From NCBI GenBank assembly GCA_022822085.1, contig JAJECK010000127.1, positions 1 through 64,000 on the forward strand: 64,000 nucleotides of DNA. Direction: 5' to 3'. The notes below the pieces were generated by a model, which had not been told where the DNA came from, searched no databases, and saw nothing but the letters and a program-made list of their open reading frames with translations. Positions 52,090 through 62,945 of this stretch are shown one piece after another. The first letter of the stretch is position 1. Each line of letters starts with the position of its first letter. The DNA is from Candidatus Poribacteria bacterium. Lineage in GTDB: Bacteria > Poribacteria > WGA-4E > WGA-3G. Both the position numbers and the translations under genes were made by a program.

Positions 52090-53747
52090 AGGATAGTCAA
52101 ATGCGGTTTTTTGCATGGTTACTTCTTATTATTAGTCTGATAAGTTCCGGGTGTGTTTCTCCACCTCCAATTGATATTGTCATTTTAGATACACAACTTC
52201 AAAACGGGCAGAAGGCAATTTCAGACGCAGCGGAATTAGGCGCAGAACAATTAGCAACCGACGAATATAGTCGTGCTCTTAAGCTCTTGAAATTCGCACT
52301 ACAAGCTCAAGAACGCGGGGACATCGCGCAAAGCATGGAATACGCATATCAGGCGGAACTCGTAGCAAACATCGCTTTATACGAGACAAAACAGCAACTT
52401 GCACGCGCAAAACTCATCTCAATACAAGAGCAATTATACCAAGAGATTATCACACAAAAAGATTATGAGATAGAAATGTTAAAGATACGTCATGAGATGA
52501 AAGCAGCGGAAAATGCCCAAGCGTTGAAAGAAATTGAAGTAGAGAAAAAACGGGCAGGTTCACTCACATCTGATCTGGCACAAGCAAACGATGCTACTCG
52601 CAAGGCAGTTATCAGCATACATATCACCGGCGCAGAAATTGTCGTTAACATCGCTAAACGGATATATCCTGAAATTGTGGAAACCGCAGAGTACGAACGC
52701 GTTCAAGCCACAATCACACAAGCAAAATCTCAATTGGAACGGAAGGAATTTGAAGAGTCTGAAAAAATTGCCAAAGACGCACAAACACAAGCAGACAAAC
52801 TTTTTGACCTGGCAACACAGAATCAGAAAAACCGCGCCACAGCAGAAACCATTGCCCTTATAGCAATTGAACGCGCAAAACTGAAAATACAACGGGCAGA
52901 GACATTGAATGCAGCCACACACGACCCCAAGCAATTTCAACAAACACAAAGCCAATTGGACAAAGCGAAAAAGGAATTACAAGCAAAACAATATAGTGCA
53001 GCACAGCAGAACGCTGAAATTGCTGAACAGATTGCAGATAAGGTCATAACTACCTCAGAAATCGCTGAGTATAGACAACGGGCACAACAAGAACTCGCAG
53101 CAAAAATCAAGCGGGCAGAAAGTGTAGTGGCAACACTCAAAACATCTATCACAGAACAATCAGAAACAAAAGTGCCGCAAATCGCTCCACAACTATTTGA
53201 ACTTGCTACCTCTGCTCTTGCAACTGCTGAAGGAGCACTCGCAAAAAAGGAATATGACGCTACCATTAATTCTGCACAGCAAGGCAGTGATTATATACAA
53301 CGCGCTATTGAAAAAACACAACTGCAGAATTCTATCCAAACATCTCTCGTTGAAGCAACAAAGCAAATACCAAAAGCCGTCATTATAGAACTTGAAGAAG
53401 GTGTCATCGTCAGAGTTAGCGGCAACCTATTTGCTTCTACCAGCACACGTTTAAAAGAGGAATTTTTCCCAACATTTATAAAACTTGCTGCTATATTGCA
53501 ACAAGATGAATTTACCGGTTACGTTGCCAAAATAGAAGGACATAGCGATACACTCGGTCCGGCCGCGGCGAATAAAGCTTTGACAAAAAGGCGCGCAAAT
53601 GCTGTCAAAACTTTCCTCATTGAAAGAGGTAAAATTCCCGAAAATCGTATGACTGCTGTCGGTTTAGGTGAATCTCAATTGATTGACGAAGAATCACATG
53701 AAAAAAACCGTAGAATCGACATTACCATCAGTAGAGCACCAGAATAA
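52086..53747 (+). CDS. Lipoprotein with DUF4398-like helices and OmpA domain
   Basis: A 553-residue lipoprotein with lipobox LISSGC (Cys about 23). Long helical repeats from 40 to 430 (for example DAAELGAEQLATDEYSRALKLL) resemble the preceding protein's fold. A C-terminal OmpA-like peptidoglycan-binding domain (about 430-553) contains GHSDTLGPAAANKALTKRRA and GLGESQLIDEESHEKNRRIDI. It should anchor the outer membrane to peptidoglycan. The pair looks like an envelope tether. Confidence 0.85.
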   Translation: MKDSQMRFFAWLLLIISLISSGCVSPPPIDIVILDTQLQNGQKAISDAAELGAEQLATDEYSRALKLLKFALQAQERGDIAQSMEYAYQAELVANIALYETKQQLARAKLISIQEQLYQEIITQKDYEIEMLKIRHEMKAAENAQALKEIEVEKKRAGSLTSDLAQANDATRKAVISIHITGAEIVVNIAKRIYPEIVETAEYERVQATITQAKSQLERKEFEESEKIAKDAQTQADKLFDLATQNQKNRATAETIALIAIERAKLKIQRAETLNAATHDPKQFQQTQSQLDKAKKELQAKQYSAAQQNAEIAEQIADKVITTSEIAEYRQRAQQELAAKIKRAESVVATLKTSITEQSETKVPQIAPQLFELATSALATAEGALAKKEYDATINSAQQGSDYIQRAIEKTQLQNSIQTSLVEATKQIPKAVIIELEEGVIVRVSGNLFASTSTRLKEEFFPTFIKLAAILQQDEFTGYVAKIEGHSDTLGPAAANKALTKRRANAVKTFLIERGKIPENRMTAVGLGESQLIDEESHEKNRRIDITISRAPE

Positions 53748-53886
53748 CAGTGTACTAAAGTAGTAGCCACACTCCGCGTGCCGTATTCAGATGCTGCTAT
53801 TTCTGAATCTAAACTTCTCATTTACGAAAATTTGTTTGTAGTGGCGTAATTCATTGGCTTCTTACACTTAAAGGTAATCATAACTT

Positions 53887-54171
53887 TTGCAGAAAATAAT
53901 TGATCCTTATGTCGTCAATCAGATTGCACACAACCTTTTTGGAGACCGATATATCATTATCTATGGCAACACGATTCAGTTTCACAATCATTGTTACCAT
54001 ATTCGGACTATTGAGGCGGAGGAACATACTTACAAAGGTTTTTACTATTTACAAGATGCTAACAGTAAATTAGCGATGTGGGACGATGTGGCATTTGCAC
54101 CACAAGGATATTACGGGGTGATTTTTGAACCAGAGACAGGTGAAATTATTCACTGTGAACCACAACGTTAA
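53887..54171 (+). CDS. Small hypothetical protein
   Basis: A 94-residue frame starting with TTG. Segments such as YIIIYGNTIQFHNHCYHIRTIE, TYKGFYYLQDANSKLAMWDD and YYGVIFEPETGEIIHCEP look like a small beta-rich domain. It is not recognised, and there is no ribosome-binding site upstream. Support comes mainly from its composition and its position in a co-directional gene series. Confidence 0.4.
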   Translation: MQKIIDPYVVNQIAHNLFGDRYIIIYGNTIQFHNHCYHIRTIEAEEHTYKGFYYLQDANSKLAMWDDVAFAPQGYYGVIFEPETGEIIHCEPQR

Positions 54172-54264
54172 TATGTGAAATATATAAGGATTTTCTGAAC
54201 CGAAACCTTGTATTTCATTCAATCACTTCTGCCGAAACCCAATATCTTAAAATGGAGAAAAGAC

Positions 54265-55806
54265 ATGAAGCGTGATGCTATTGTCGTTTTAGACTTTGGC
54301 TCGCAATACACACAGTTAATCGCTCGTCGTATTCGGGAGCAGCAAGTTTACTGTGAGATTCAACCTTATACATTGCCACTTGCCGACATTGAAAAAATGG
54401 CACCAAAAGGTATTATACTTTCAGGTGGTCCCGCAAGTGTCTATGAGACTGATTCTCCCACAATTGACGCTGCACTCTTCAAACTCGGTATTCCCGTTTT
54501 AGGTATCTGCTACGGCATGCAACTTATCGCTTTTCTTTTAAAAGGTGGGAAAGTGCATCCTGCATCAGAGCGTGAATATGGAAACGCGCAACTCAAAGTC
54601 AATGCCACCTCTGAACCACTGTTTGATGGGCTTTCATCGGAAGTAACCGCATGGATGAGCCACGGAGATAAAATCGACAATCTACCTGAAGGATTCCACA
54701 CAATTGCACAAACACAAAATTCACCTATTGCAGCAATGGTCAACGCAGATAGTACGTTATACGGTTTACAATTTCATCCCGAAGTTGAACATACACGCGA
54801 TGATGATAAAATCCTTTCTAACTTTGTCCAGAAAATCTGTGCCTGTGAAGAAAATTGGACGATGGATACCTTTATCACTGAGGCAATTACACACATCCGA
54901 ACAACGGTAAAAGACGAAAGAATCCTTTGTGCTGTCAGTGGGGGAATAGACTCAATGGTGTTAGCAACACTACTCCACAAAGCCATAGGTGATGCTTTAG
55001 TTTCGGTATTTGTAGATAATGGTCTGCTGCGACAAAATGAAGTGGAACAGGTTTTGGCTACCTGTAAAGCACTCGGCATAAACATTGAGTTCGTAGATGC
55101 AGCGGACGCTTTTCTGAATGCTTTAGCAGGTGTTGTTAATCCAGAACAAAAACGGAAAATTATCGGCGCACAGTTCATTGAAACTTTCAGAGCAAAAGTG
55201 AAGCAGCTCGGCCCCTGCCGTTTTCTGGCACAAGGCACGCTTTACCCTGATGTTATAGAAAGTGTTTCTACAAAAGGACCTTCCGCTACCATAAAAACAC
55301 ACCATAACGTCGGTGGACTCCCACCAGATATGCCGTTTGAGCTGATTGAACCGTTCCGTGAACTATTCAAAGATGAGGTGCGCGCAGTTGGAGCCGAACT
55401 AAACGTACCACCACACGTCCTCGGCAGACATCCATTCCCCGGACCAGGACTTGCGGTCAGAATAATCGGTGAGGTAACGCCAGAACGATTAGAAGTCCTC
55501 CGTTTAGCAGATGCAATCTTTATCAGGGAAATTAAAGATGCGGGCATATATGATGATATTTGGCAAGCATTAGCAGTACTTCTGCCAGTTAAAAGTGTTG
55601 GTGTGATGGGAGATGAACGGACTTATGAAAATGCAGTTGCACTGCGCGCTGTTACAAGCAGTGACGCTATGACAGCCGATTGGGCGAGAATCCCTGATGA
55701 TGTTTTAGCACGGATTTCCACACGTATTATCAATGAAGTGCAAGGTATCAACCGCGTGGTGTACGACATCAGTTCAAAACCACCAAGTACAATTGAATGG
55801 GAGTAA
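54265..55806 (+). CDS. guaA: GMP synthase (glutamine-hydrolysing)
   Basis: The enzyme converts XMP to GMP. The class I glutaminase half has [24 protein letters not shown] (nucleophile Cys) and [10 protein letters not shown]. The synthetase half has the PP-loop [18 protein letters not shown] and the dimerisation part [14 protein letters not shown]-like ([18 protein letters not shown]). It ends in STIEWE. It has 513 residues, as usual. The ATG at 54265 follows GGAG; a longer frame from 54208 has no such signal. Confidence 0.97.
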   Translation: MKRDAIVVLDFGSQYTQLIARRIREQQVYCEIQPYTLPLADIEKMAPKGIILSGGPASVYETDSPTIDAALFKLGIPVLGICYGMQLIAFLLKGGKVHPASEREYGNAQLKVNATSEPLFDGLSSEVTAWMSHGDKIDNLPEGFHTIAQTQNSPIAAMVNADSTLYGLQFHPEVEHTRDDDKILSNFVQKICACEENWTMDTFITEAITHIRTTVKDERILCAVSGGIDSMVLATLLHKAIGDALVSVFVDNGLLRQNEVEQVLATCKALGINIEFVDAADAFLNALAGVVNPEQKRKIIGAQFIETFRAKVKQLGPCRFLAQGTLYPDVIESVSTKGPSATIKTHHNVGGLPPDMPFELIEPFRELFKDEVRAVGAELNVPPHVLGRHPFPGPGLAVRIIGEVTPERLEVLRLADAIFIREIKDAGIYDDIWQALAVLLPVKSVGVMGDERTYENAVALRAVTSSDAMTADWARIPDDVLARISTRIINEVQGINRVVYDISSKPPSTIEWE

Positions 55807-56606
55807 TTCGGGTGAAAGTCCGAGAATATGCGGATGTTGTCCATCGCATTCTTTGTGCACTTGGAAAGTCTGAACATCTCACAGTCTGGCACAAAACCTC
55901 ATCTCCACCATATCCGTTATACTGCCTACATTACGCCGCAAAGGACGCGGATGCAGCATTAATATATGTGTCGGCAGGTATACACGGAGATGAACCTGCG
56001 AGCGTTCAATGCGCAGTCCGTCTTCTTGAACTACTTGCAGCTGAACAACACAACGGGGTTACATTTCCGTTTGACCAATATAATTGGATCATCTCCCCTT
56101 GTGATAACCCCTACGGTTTTGAACGGGACATCCGTGAAAATGCTGCTGGACTCGACCTAAATAGGATGTTTGAAAACCCATACAGATCTACAGAGACTAC
56201 TTTTATTGCAGAATTGCTCTTACGGACACAAGAACTTAACAAGCCTAAAGTCCGACTCGCGCTGGATCTTCACGAAGATAGAGATAGCAACGGGTTTTAT
56301 CTATGGGAACGCCGCGCTTCTACGACTCTACCGGTAGGTAATGAAGTTGTGCAGCAAGTTGGGCAGGTATGTGCAATAAATCAACAACCACAAATTGAAA
56401 AACACCGTAACGAAAAGGGAGTGATTACACTTCTTGACACAGTTACGACTAAAGGATGGACACGCGGAAGGTTTTTAGCTGAACAGATACAGACACGGTG
56501 TCTTATTCTTGAAACACCAACGACATTAGAATTGGAAACACGCATCAAAGCACACATGGTAGCTATCCAAACAGCAGTCAAACAAGCAATAAAATTTCAG
56601 AAATAG
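55797..56606 (+). CDS. Succinylglutamate desuccinylase/aspartoacylase-like (M14) protein
   Basis: A 269-residue zinc carboxypeptidase-fold protein. The metal motif [11 protein letters not shown] (H-x-x-E), [20 protein letters not shown] and [19 protein letters not shown] (third ligand His) follow the AstE/AspA pattern. It probably hydrolyses an acyl-amino acid or peptide bond. The acyl substrate is unknown. Its ATG overlaps the guaA stop by ten bases, indicating coupled translation. Confidence 0.75.
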   Translation: MGVIRVKVREYADVVHRILCALGKSEHLTVWHKTSSPPYPLYCLHYAAKDADAALIYVSAGIHGDEPASVQCAVRLLELLAAEQHNGVTFPFDQYNWIISPCDNPYGFERDIRENAAGLDLNRMFENPYRSTETTFIAELLLRTQELNKPKVRLALDLHEDRDSNGFYLWERRASTTLPVGNEVVQQVGQVCAINQQPQIEKHRNEKGVITLLDTVTTKGWTRGRFLAEQIQTRCLILETPTTLELETRIKAHMVAIQTAVKQAIKFQK

Positions 56607-56691
56607 TCCGTACAGTTCTAATACCAATTCTAATTGATCTATCACCATTATTGCATTTTCGTCTATCGGGTTGAGTTTGCGAAACCTATAG

Positions 56692-56787
56692 GTGTAAACT
56701 TAAGGAATTTCCAAATACAGAAACATTCTTTAGTCCCTACGGGACTGGAGACAGTTTCTATATTTCAAATATTCCTTAAATTGACAC
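56692..56787. repeat. Small palindromic element with TAGTCCC core
   Basis: GTGTAAACTTAAGGAAT on the left and ATTCCTTAAATTGACAC (56771-56787) on the right are imperfect inverted copies. The core TTTAGTCCCTACGGGACT (56729-56746) is the same type of sequence as the cluster at 14343-14516. The element ends one base before the stop codon of the aminotransferase. Confidence 0.55.
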
Positions 56788-57969
56788 TTATCCATTACTG
56801 TTCTGATAAGCTGCAGCAGCGGCACTCACAGCAGTCCCGGTTTCAACACTATGTCCAATTTCAGTTAAGAGTTGTTCAATAGCGTTCAATACGAGCAGAA
56901 CGTTCTGTTCATTTGCTGCATCACCCATAAGACCAATTCGCCACGCTTTACCAGCAAAAATACCTAACCCTCCGCCGATTTCAATCCCAAAGTCTTGAAT
57001 AAGACGTTTTCGGATAGTTGCATCATCAACGCCATCAGGAATGCGTAATGTGGTTAGCATCGGCACGCGATGCCCTTCTACCGCAGCAGGTTCCAAGCCG
57101 ATCGCTTCTGCTCCTGCGATCAAGGCACGAGCGTTACGTTCATGCCGTTGGTAACGCGTAGATTCTCCTTCCTCAACAACAACACGGAGTGCCTCCCGTA
57201 GTGCATAAACCAGGGACATAGATAAGGTGTGGTGATATTTACGTGTATCACCCATCCAATACTCTTCAAGTAGCGTTACATCCATATAGAAACTCTGTAT
57301 CTTAGTTTTGCGGTTCTTGATGACATCAACTGCGCGATCACTAAAACTGATCGGTGAAAGTCCAGGTGGGCAGGCGAGACATTTTTGTGTACAACTATAG
57401 GCAATGTCAATACTACGTTCATCTAATTCTACAGGTTGCCCGCCAAGTGATGTGACGCAATCCGCAAGAAATAACGCATCGTGTTGATGTGCAATCTCTA
57501 TTATCTCTTCTAAAGGTTGCAAAACACCTGTAGATGTTTCAGCGTGAACTACTGCTACCAGTTTCGGAGAAACTTTCTCGCAGGCATCGGCGATCTGTTC
57601 GGGTTTAATAATGTCTCCCCATTCAGCATTTACAGGCGTAACTGTCGCTCCACACCGTTCTGCAATATCTGAAATTCTGTTGCCGAAGTAACCGTTTATC
57701 CCAACGATTACATTATCTCCGGGTTCAATGACATTCGTAAGTGCGGTTTCCATCCCAGCAGTCCCTGTGCCAGAGACAGGAAAGGTAATTGAATTTTTGG
57801 TGCCGTAGACCTGTCGTAAAAGTCCGACGGTATCATCCATGATTTCAACAAAATCCGCATCTAAATATCCAAGCATTGGGGTTGTCATCGCTTTGAGAAC
57901 ACGAGGGTTTGCAATGCTCGGTCCAGGACCGAGAAGTATACGTGGTGGCACTTTTAGTTCATCATGCAC
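56788..57969 (-). CDS. Serine--glyoxylate/alanine--glyoxylate aminotransferase-like
   Basis: A class V PLP-dependent aminotransferase, 393 residues. LLGPGPSIANPRVLKAM at the N-terminus, FPVSGTGTAGMETAL, ADCVTSLGGQPVEL (PLP-binding Asp) and the PLP-lysine region SCTQKCLACPPGLSP are typical of the AGT/SGAT family. It should transfer an amino group to glyoxylate. The amino donor is not decided. The start is GTG after AAAGGAG. It lies just upstream of repeats and is encoded opposite to guaA. Confidence 0.9.
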   Translation of the reverse strand: MHDELKVPPRILLGPGPSIANPRVLKAMTTPMLGYLDADFVEIMDDTVGLLRQVYGTKNSITFPVSGTGTAGMETALTNVIEPGDNVIVGINGYFGNRISDIAERCGATVTPVNAEWGDIIKPEQIADACEKVSPKLVAVVHAETSTGVLQPLEEIIEIAHQHDALFLADCVTSLGGQPVELDERSIDIAYSCTQKCLACPPGLSPISFSDRAVDVIKNRKTKIQSFYMDVTLLEEYWMGDTRKYHHTLSMSLVYALREALRVVVEEGESTRYQRHERNARALIAGAEAIGLEPAAVEGHRVPMLTTLRIPDGVDDATIRKRLIQDFGIEIGGGLGIFAGKAWRIGLMGDAANEQNVLLVLNAIEQLLTEIGHSVETGTAVSAAAAAYQNSNG

Positions 57970-58053
57970 TATCAGGCTCCTTTCAATAAAATAGGGACAG
58001 GTATATAACCTATCCCTATGTAAATGAAATACAGTGTTTGTATCCCCGTGGAG

Positions 58054-61000
58054 TTAGTTATCCTCTTCAGGGGCTTGACGTTCAGGAATGTTCCTCAGTT
58101 TCATGTAGGCTTTAATCTCGGTTGACTTCTGAATACAGTAGTTGATTGCCTCTTTAACCTGAGCGTCAGGGGGTTCAACCAATGTGTATTTCTTAGGTAA
58201 TCTTTGGAAGTAATAATAGGCATCTGCATAATAGTTTTCCTCATTATTCGCCAGTATTGTATATGCTTCGCCTAATTTACCGTAAGAAAGGTCACCGTAT
58301 TTTGTGGTTGAATAATCTGCCGCAATAGTCTTGAAAAGTTTGATCGCTGCTTCTATGTCAGCCTTCTTGCCAGACCGTTGCGCTGCGGTAAGTGCCGTAT
58401 TAGCACGTTTGTATTCGTTATTTGCGAGGATACCCGCTGTTTCGTTAATGTAAGTTTGTGCACTATTTTTTGAATCTGAACTAATACCAGGAGTAGTCAA
58501 GGCACGTTCATAATTCTTGATTGCCTCTCGGAAAAGCCGGATTTGCTCATCTGCATCAAGCTTCGGATCTAACGCAGAATTATAGTGCTTATTACCGATG
58601 TTAATAAAGGCTTCACCCGCAAACTTACTATTCGGATATTCCTTAACAAGCGTTTCATTTGTCGCAAATAGTTTGTCAAGGTACGATTTTTCTTCTGCTG
58701 CGTTACCAGCTTCTTTCGCTGTTTCAGAAAGGTATTGATAGCAAGTAGCGATAGCGTATAGAGATTCAGCTGCTTTTTCATGCGTCTTGCTCACTCGTCT
58801 GACTTTATCGTATTCAGCAACTGCCTTTTCATACTGTTCGGTTGTATAATATGCTTCGCCTGCTTGATACTGCCATAGTGCAGCATCTGCAGCATTCGGG
58901 TAACGGGTAACTAACCCTTTAAATAGCTGCGCCGATTTATCAAAATAGGCCACTGCTTGTGGTGTCATCTCTTCATCTAAACCGACTTGCATCCGTCCGA
59001 GGTCAAAGTGCGCAGATGCTAAATAGGTTGACGCAGTCTGAACGTTTTCAGGAAGGTCCTTTGAGGCTGGGAATACGCCTGCATCAGCATATTTTACGAA
59101 ATCTGTTATCGGATCAACGGAGAGCAACAACTCTGGGCGTCGTTGGAAACCTGTACCGACTGAGTAGTATATCTGCCCCGCTTGGAAAAGCGACATTTGC
59201 ACATACGGAATAACCGTCTGTTTGTCCGCCTTTTCTACAGGTGCAGAAATTTTACTAACTTCATAGAAAGCCGCAGCTGCTTGCCCACTCATATTTATGT
59301 AATCTTTTGCATCAAAACCTGGTGTTGGTTCTGGGGGTAGAAGCGAACGGGCTTTATCAGAATAAAGATATCCAAGGTTATATTGTGCGGCCGCTTTCTG
59401 TGAAACTGTCGCAGATGAACTTGCCTTAAGTGATTCTACTGAACTCACTGCTTCAGCTATTGCCTCATCTAAACGTCCCAATTTTACATATAGTTCAGAA
59501 CGTCGGAGACTCGCATCAGCTACCATAGAAGCAACACCGGTGTTTTGTTCCGTGCTATGATTGGCTATCAGGTTTTGGAACACTTCCAATGCTTTATCAA
59601 GTTTATTGACTTTTTCTTGATATATCAAACCCATTCTATAATAGGATTGGGCTTTAACGACATTGTCTGCTAAGTCAATTGCGTTCTGATAACTCTGCAA
59701 CGCGACATCATACATCTTAAGATGTTCATCTTGAGCATACGCCATTGCGAAATAGGAACGTCCCTTCAGGTCAGGGTCTTCGTTATTAGCGATAATATAT
59801 TGATACTCTTTCACAGCATCTTGGTAATTACCAACACTGTTATGTAATTCAGCAAGGCGTGAATGTGCTTGAGAGACAAGATTCTGACGAGCCTCATCTT
59901 CCGTTTGACCTTCCAGAGCAGTAACTTGCTTGAATGCATCAATAGCACCTTTAGTATCTTTCAGTCCCAACTTTGCCAAACCGAGCGTATAGCCGGCACT
60001 GATAAGGTTGTCTACATTTTTAGTCATTTCCGCAACTTTTACTGCTGCGCCAATAGCGTTGGTGTAAGCGAGTTGTGCGGATTCGGCATCTCCCGCTTCA
60101 CCGGCTTTCACTGCTATTTGGTAATGACAAACTGCGACTTGATATTGTGCGCCTGGTGCAATGTCACTGTCAGGAAAATTTTCCACAAACGTCTTATAGG
60201 CAGCGAGTGCTTCCTCATAACGTTCTTTGCTGTAGTAAGTGTGCCCAATTTTGAGTTGCGATCGGATTCGAGCCTCCTCAGGAGCACCAGGATTGTCAAC
60301 AATATCCTCCAAACTCGCGATGAGACTATCAACGTCATAATCATCTGAGTTTTCAATTGCTGTTGCTTTGATGAGTTCAATATGTCCGAGTGTCCGGAGA
60401 GTTTGTTCATCGGTACTATCTGCATAAGTTTGGCTTGCTGCATCGGCAGTCTGTAAAACAAGCGACCATTTAGATGTATCACCTTGTTTTTGTGCTGCAT
60501 CACGATAAAGAAGTACCAAACCGTAATAAGCGTCTATAGCATTTGGCTTATCACCATGCTCAGCAATAACTCTGTTGAAAGCATCTTCGGATTTAACTGT
60601 GAGATCGGGATTAGTTTCCGAGGCATTATAGTAACACAGCCCCACAAGATAAAGCGCATCATCTGCATATTCACCTGCGGGATCACTATCCACAACAGCC
60701 TGATATTGAAGGGCAGCATCTTCAAAACGGCCTTCTGCTCGAAGCAGATCAGCAAGTTTAATCTTTGCCAATGAAAGATTATCTTCATCGGTAAGTTCTG
60801 TTAAGATGCCATTGTAATAGGTGATCGCTTGGGCTTTATCTCCCTGCTTTACATAACTGTCTGCTGTGAGAAGAAGTGCGCGTTGGTAATATTCACTGGT
60901 GTCTGGTATCGCTGCATAGCGTTGCCGCGCTGTATCCCATGCACCGAGCATTTCGTGTGAGAGTGCTTCATTCATCAGACAGGCTTCAACTTGGGCAATA

Positions 61001-62763
61001 CGTTCAGGGAAGTCTTGATAACGTCCTTCACCAATACCAGGTAGGAATGCCTCATCAGAAAACATATTGATCGCATCCTGATATGCCACTACAGATTTTT
61101 GAAGGTATTCTGTATTGAAGTTTGTGGATGGATCCCCATCTTGATATCCTTCAGGTTTGGCAGCTTCATAGTAGGAACGCCCTTCAAAGAATTTACCCAT
61201 CAACTTAACAACGTGAAATTTTGGAAGTGGACGGTATTCCCACAATTTTGCATATTCTTCTGCGGCTTCCAAATATTGATTGAATTCGGTACGCTTCATG
61301 TCAGCAAAACGCAGTTGCACCTCTGCTGCCATAATATCGTATTCGTTATCGTTTTTATTCTTATCAATAAAATCACGAGCAACTCTTTCCAATTCTTCCT
61401 TACGATCTAATTCGTTTAGAGTCCAGATTGCACCGTAAAGGGCGTGCGGGGCAACAGGATCATCTGAGTGAAGGTCAACTGTTCTCTGGTACCATTCCAA
61501 CGCAAGAATAAATGTTGCGTTAGCCTCATTTTCCTGCTCAGCATCTTTCTGATTGGTGCCCAGTTGAAAGTATGCCTCAGCAACTTGGAAAGAACAATAA
61601 GGTGTATAGTTAAGTTCAGCGTTTTCTTCACTGTCCCCTTCTTCATATTCAATAACCGATTGGTATGAACTGACTGCTTCACTCCACTGTTCTAACTTGA
61701 ATTGGCTGTCGGCTATCCCGAGGCGTGCATCACCAATGAAGGTACTATCTGGATATTCCTCTATGAGTGTTGTGTATTCTACGATAGCGTTTTCATAATC
61801 TGCTTGATCAAAGTATGTTTGTCCAATGGCAGACTGAATTTCTGCTTGAAGTCCACGATCTGCTGTATTTTGCATTGCTAACTCATAGTTAACACGTGCG
61901 TTGTCATAGTCCTTTTGTTTCGCGTAGATCACACCCTGATCAAAATAGGCAGCTGTAACAAGATTATGGTCCGGAAACTGTGTGATGAAGTTCGTATAAC
62001 GACTAATTGCCTCATCATGCCTGTCAAGTTGATTTAAACAGAACGCAGCTTTATACATAGATTCGGCTTGCAGCTCAGGATAATTTTTAAAATCTTCAGT
62101 AGCAAATTTATCAAATTCGGGGTAAGCTTGTTCATATAGATTTTCATCAAGGAAAGATTGAGCGATCAGTAGCTGCGCATCGTCCTTATATTCTGAGTTA
62201 GGGAAGCCCGCAAGAATATTGCTGAAAGCTGTACGAGAGGGTTCGTAGTTTTTCAATTTGTAGTTCAACTGTCCGATAGCATACCACGCATTCTCTACAC
62301 GTAGACTATTGGGGAAGTTATCAATCAGCTGATGGAACTTTGCCTCTGCAACTTCAAATTGTTCAGTTTTGTATAAAATATGCCCCCAAAGGTATGTTAA
62401 CCCTTCTTGATGTTTCGGTATAGTAGCATTCGGGGCAACTTTTTCAACATATTCAAGGGCAGTATCATAGTGATTGACATCACCGCTGGATTCTGCAAGC
62501 TTAGAATAACTTACGGCAATTTGAAAGTTGGCAAGTGTTGTGAAGTCTTTGTCAATAACTTCGGTTTTCACACCGCGTTTCTTTGACTCTTCAAGTGCTT
62601 CATTATATTTGGCAATTGCTCCTTCATAGTCTGCCTGTTCATATAATGCTTGTGCAGCATAGTAGAGTTCTTCCACCTTTTTAGAACTGCCCATCATAAA
62701 AGGTGAAATGAGTGCAACTATTAAGGCAAGTCCGCCAATTACACCTAAAATTCTCGGGTTCAT
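58054..62763 (-). CDS. Giant tetratricopeptide-repeat protein
   Basis: A 1569-residue protein with an N-terminal hydrophobic anchor (ILGVIGGLALIVALISPFMMG) followed by long arrays of TPR motifs (patterns such as AxxxYxxAIxxYPDS, repeated through the whole length). It should be a periplasmic or membrane-anchored scaffold, comparable in style to the TPR components of Tol-Pal/Bam or to gliding-secretion proteins. AAAGGAG lies before the ATG. It is encoded after the anti-sigma factor on the same strand with a 180-bp gap, so they may be functionally linked. No catalytic motif was seen. Confidence 0.85.
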   Translation of the reverse strand: MNPRILGVIGGLALIVALISPFMMGSSKKVEELYYAAQALYEQADYEGAIAKYNEALEESKKRGVKTEVIDKDFTTLANFQIAVSYSKLAESSGDVNHYDTALEYVEKVAPNATIPKHQEGLTYLWGHILYKTEQFEVAEAKFHQLIDNFPNSLRVENAWYAIGQLNYKLKNYEPSRTAFSNILAGFPNSEYKDDAQLLIAQSFLDENLYEQAYPEFDKFATEDFKNYPELQAESMYKAAFCLNQLDRHDEAISRYTNFITQFPDHNLVTAAYFDQGVIYAKQKDYDNARVNYELAMQNTADRGLQAEIQSAIGQTYFDQADYENAIVEYTTLIEEYPDSTFIGDARLGIADSQFKLEQWSEAVSSYQSVIEYEEGDSEENAELNYTPYCSFQVAEAYFQLGTNQKDAEQENEANATFILALEWYQRTVDLHSDDPVAPHALYGAIWTLNELDRKEELERVARDFIDKNKNDNEYDIMAAEVQLRFADMKRTEFNQYLEAAEEYAKLWEYRPLPKFHVVKLMGKFFEGRSYYEAAKPEGYQDGDPSTNFNTEYLQKSVVAYQDAINMFSDEAFLPGIGEGRYQDFPERIAQVEACLMNEALSHEMLGAWDTARQRYAAIPDTSEYYQRALLLTADSYVKQGDKAQAITYYNGILTELTDEDNLSLAKIKLADLLRAEGRFEDAALQYQAVVDSDPAGEYADDALYLVGLCYYNASETNPDLTVKSEDAFNRVIAEHGDKPNAIDAYYGLVLLYRDAAQKQGDTSKWSLVLQTADAASQTYADSTDEQTLRTLGHIELIKATAIENSDDYDVDSLIASLEDIVDNPGAPEEARIRSQLKIGHTYYSKERYEEALAAYKTFVENFPDSDIAPGAQYQVAVCHYQIAVKAGEAGDAESAQLAYTNAIGAAVKVAEMTKNVDNLISAGYTLGLAKLGLKDTKGAIDAFKQVTALEGQTEDEARQNLVSQAHSRLAELHNSVGNYQDAVKEYQYIIANNEDPDLKGRSYFAMAYAQDEHLKMYDVALQSYQNAIDLADNVVKAQSYYRMGLIYQEKVNKLDKALEVFQNLIANHSTEQNTGVASMVADASLRRSELYVKLGRLDEAIAEAVSSVESLKASSSATVSQKAAAQYNLGYLYSDKARSLLPPEPTPGFDAKDYINMSGQAAAAFYEVSKISAPVEKADKQTVIPYVQMSLFQAGQIYYSVGTGFQRRPELLLSVDPITDFVKYADAGVFPASKDLPENVQTASTYLASAHFDLGRMQVGLDEEMTPQAVAYFDKSAQLFKGLVTRYPNAADAALWQYQAGEAYYTTEQYEKAVAEYDKVRRVSKTHEKAAESLYAIATCYQYLSETAKEAGNAAEEKSYLDKLFATNETLVKEYPNSKFAGEAFINIGNKHYNSALDPKLDADEQIRLFREAIKNYERALTTPGISSDSKNSAQTYINETAGILANNEYKRANTALTAAQRSGKKADIEAAIKLFKTIAADYSTTKYGDLSYGKLGEAYTILANNEENYYADAYYYFQRLPKKYTLVEPPDAQVKEAINYCIQKSTEIKAYMKLRNIPERQAPEEDN

Positions 62764-62945
62764 TATATTCTCCTTTAAAAATATAAAAAATAACTATGGG
62801 TTATTCGGAATACTATCCGTCCCATCAATATGTCAAAAGATAAACAGGAATACGTTAACCGTCCTATCCTTTGATAATACACCTTAAATGTTAATCAAGG
62901 TGATAATACGATCCGTACTTGACGCATCGTAGAAACGAAAATTGG

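Noticed and set aside
60114-60503. Alternative minus-strand frame of 129 codons inside the TPR gene
   Set aside because: Out-of-frame reading of the TPR protein.
62832-62837. Minus-strand TTGACA as a promoter of the TPR gene
   Set aside because: No acceptable -10 box at the right spacing.
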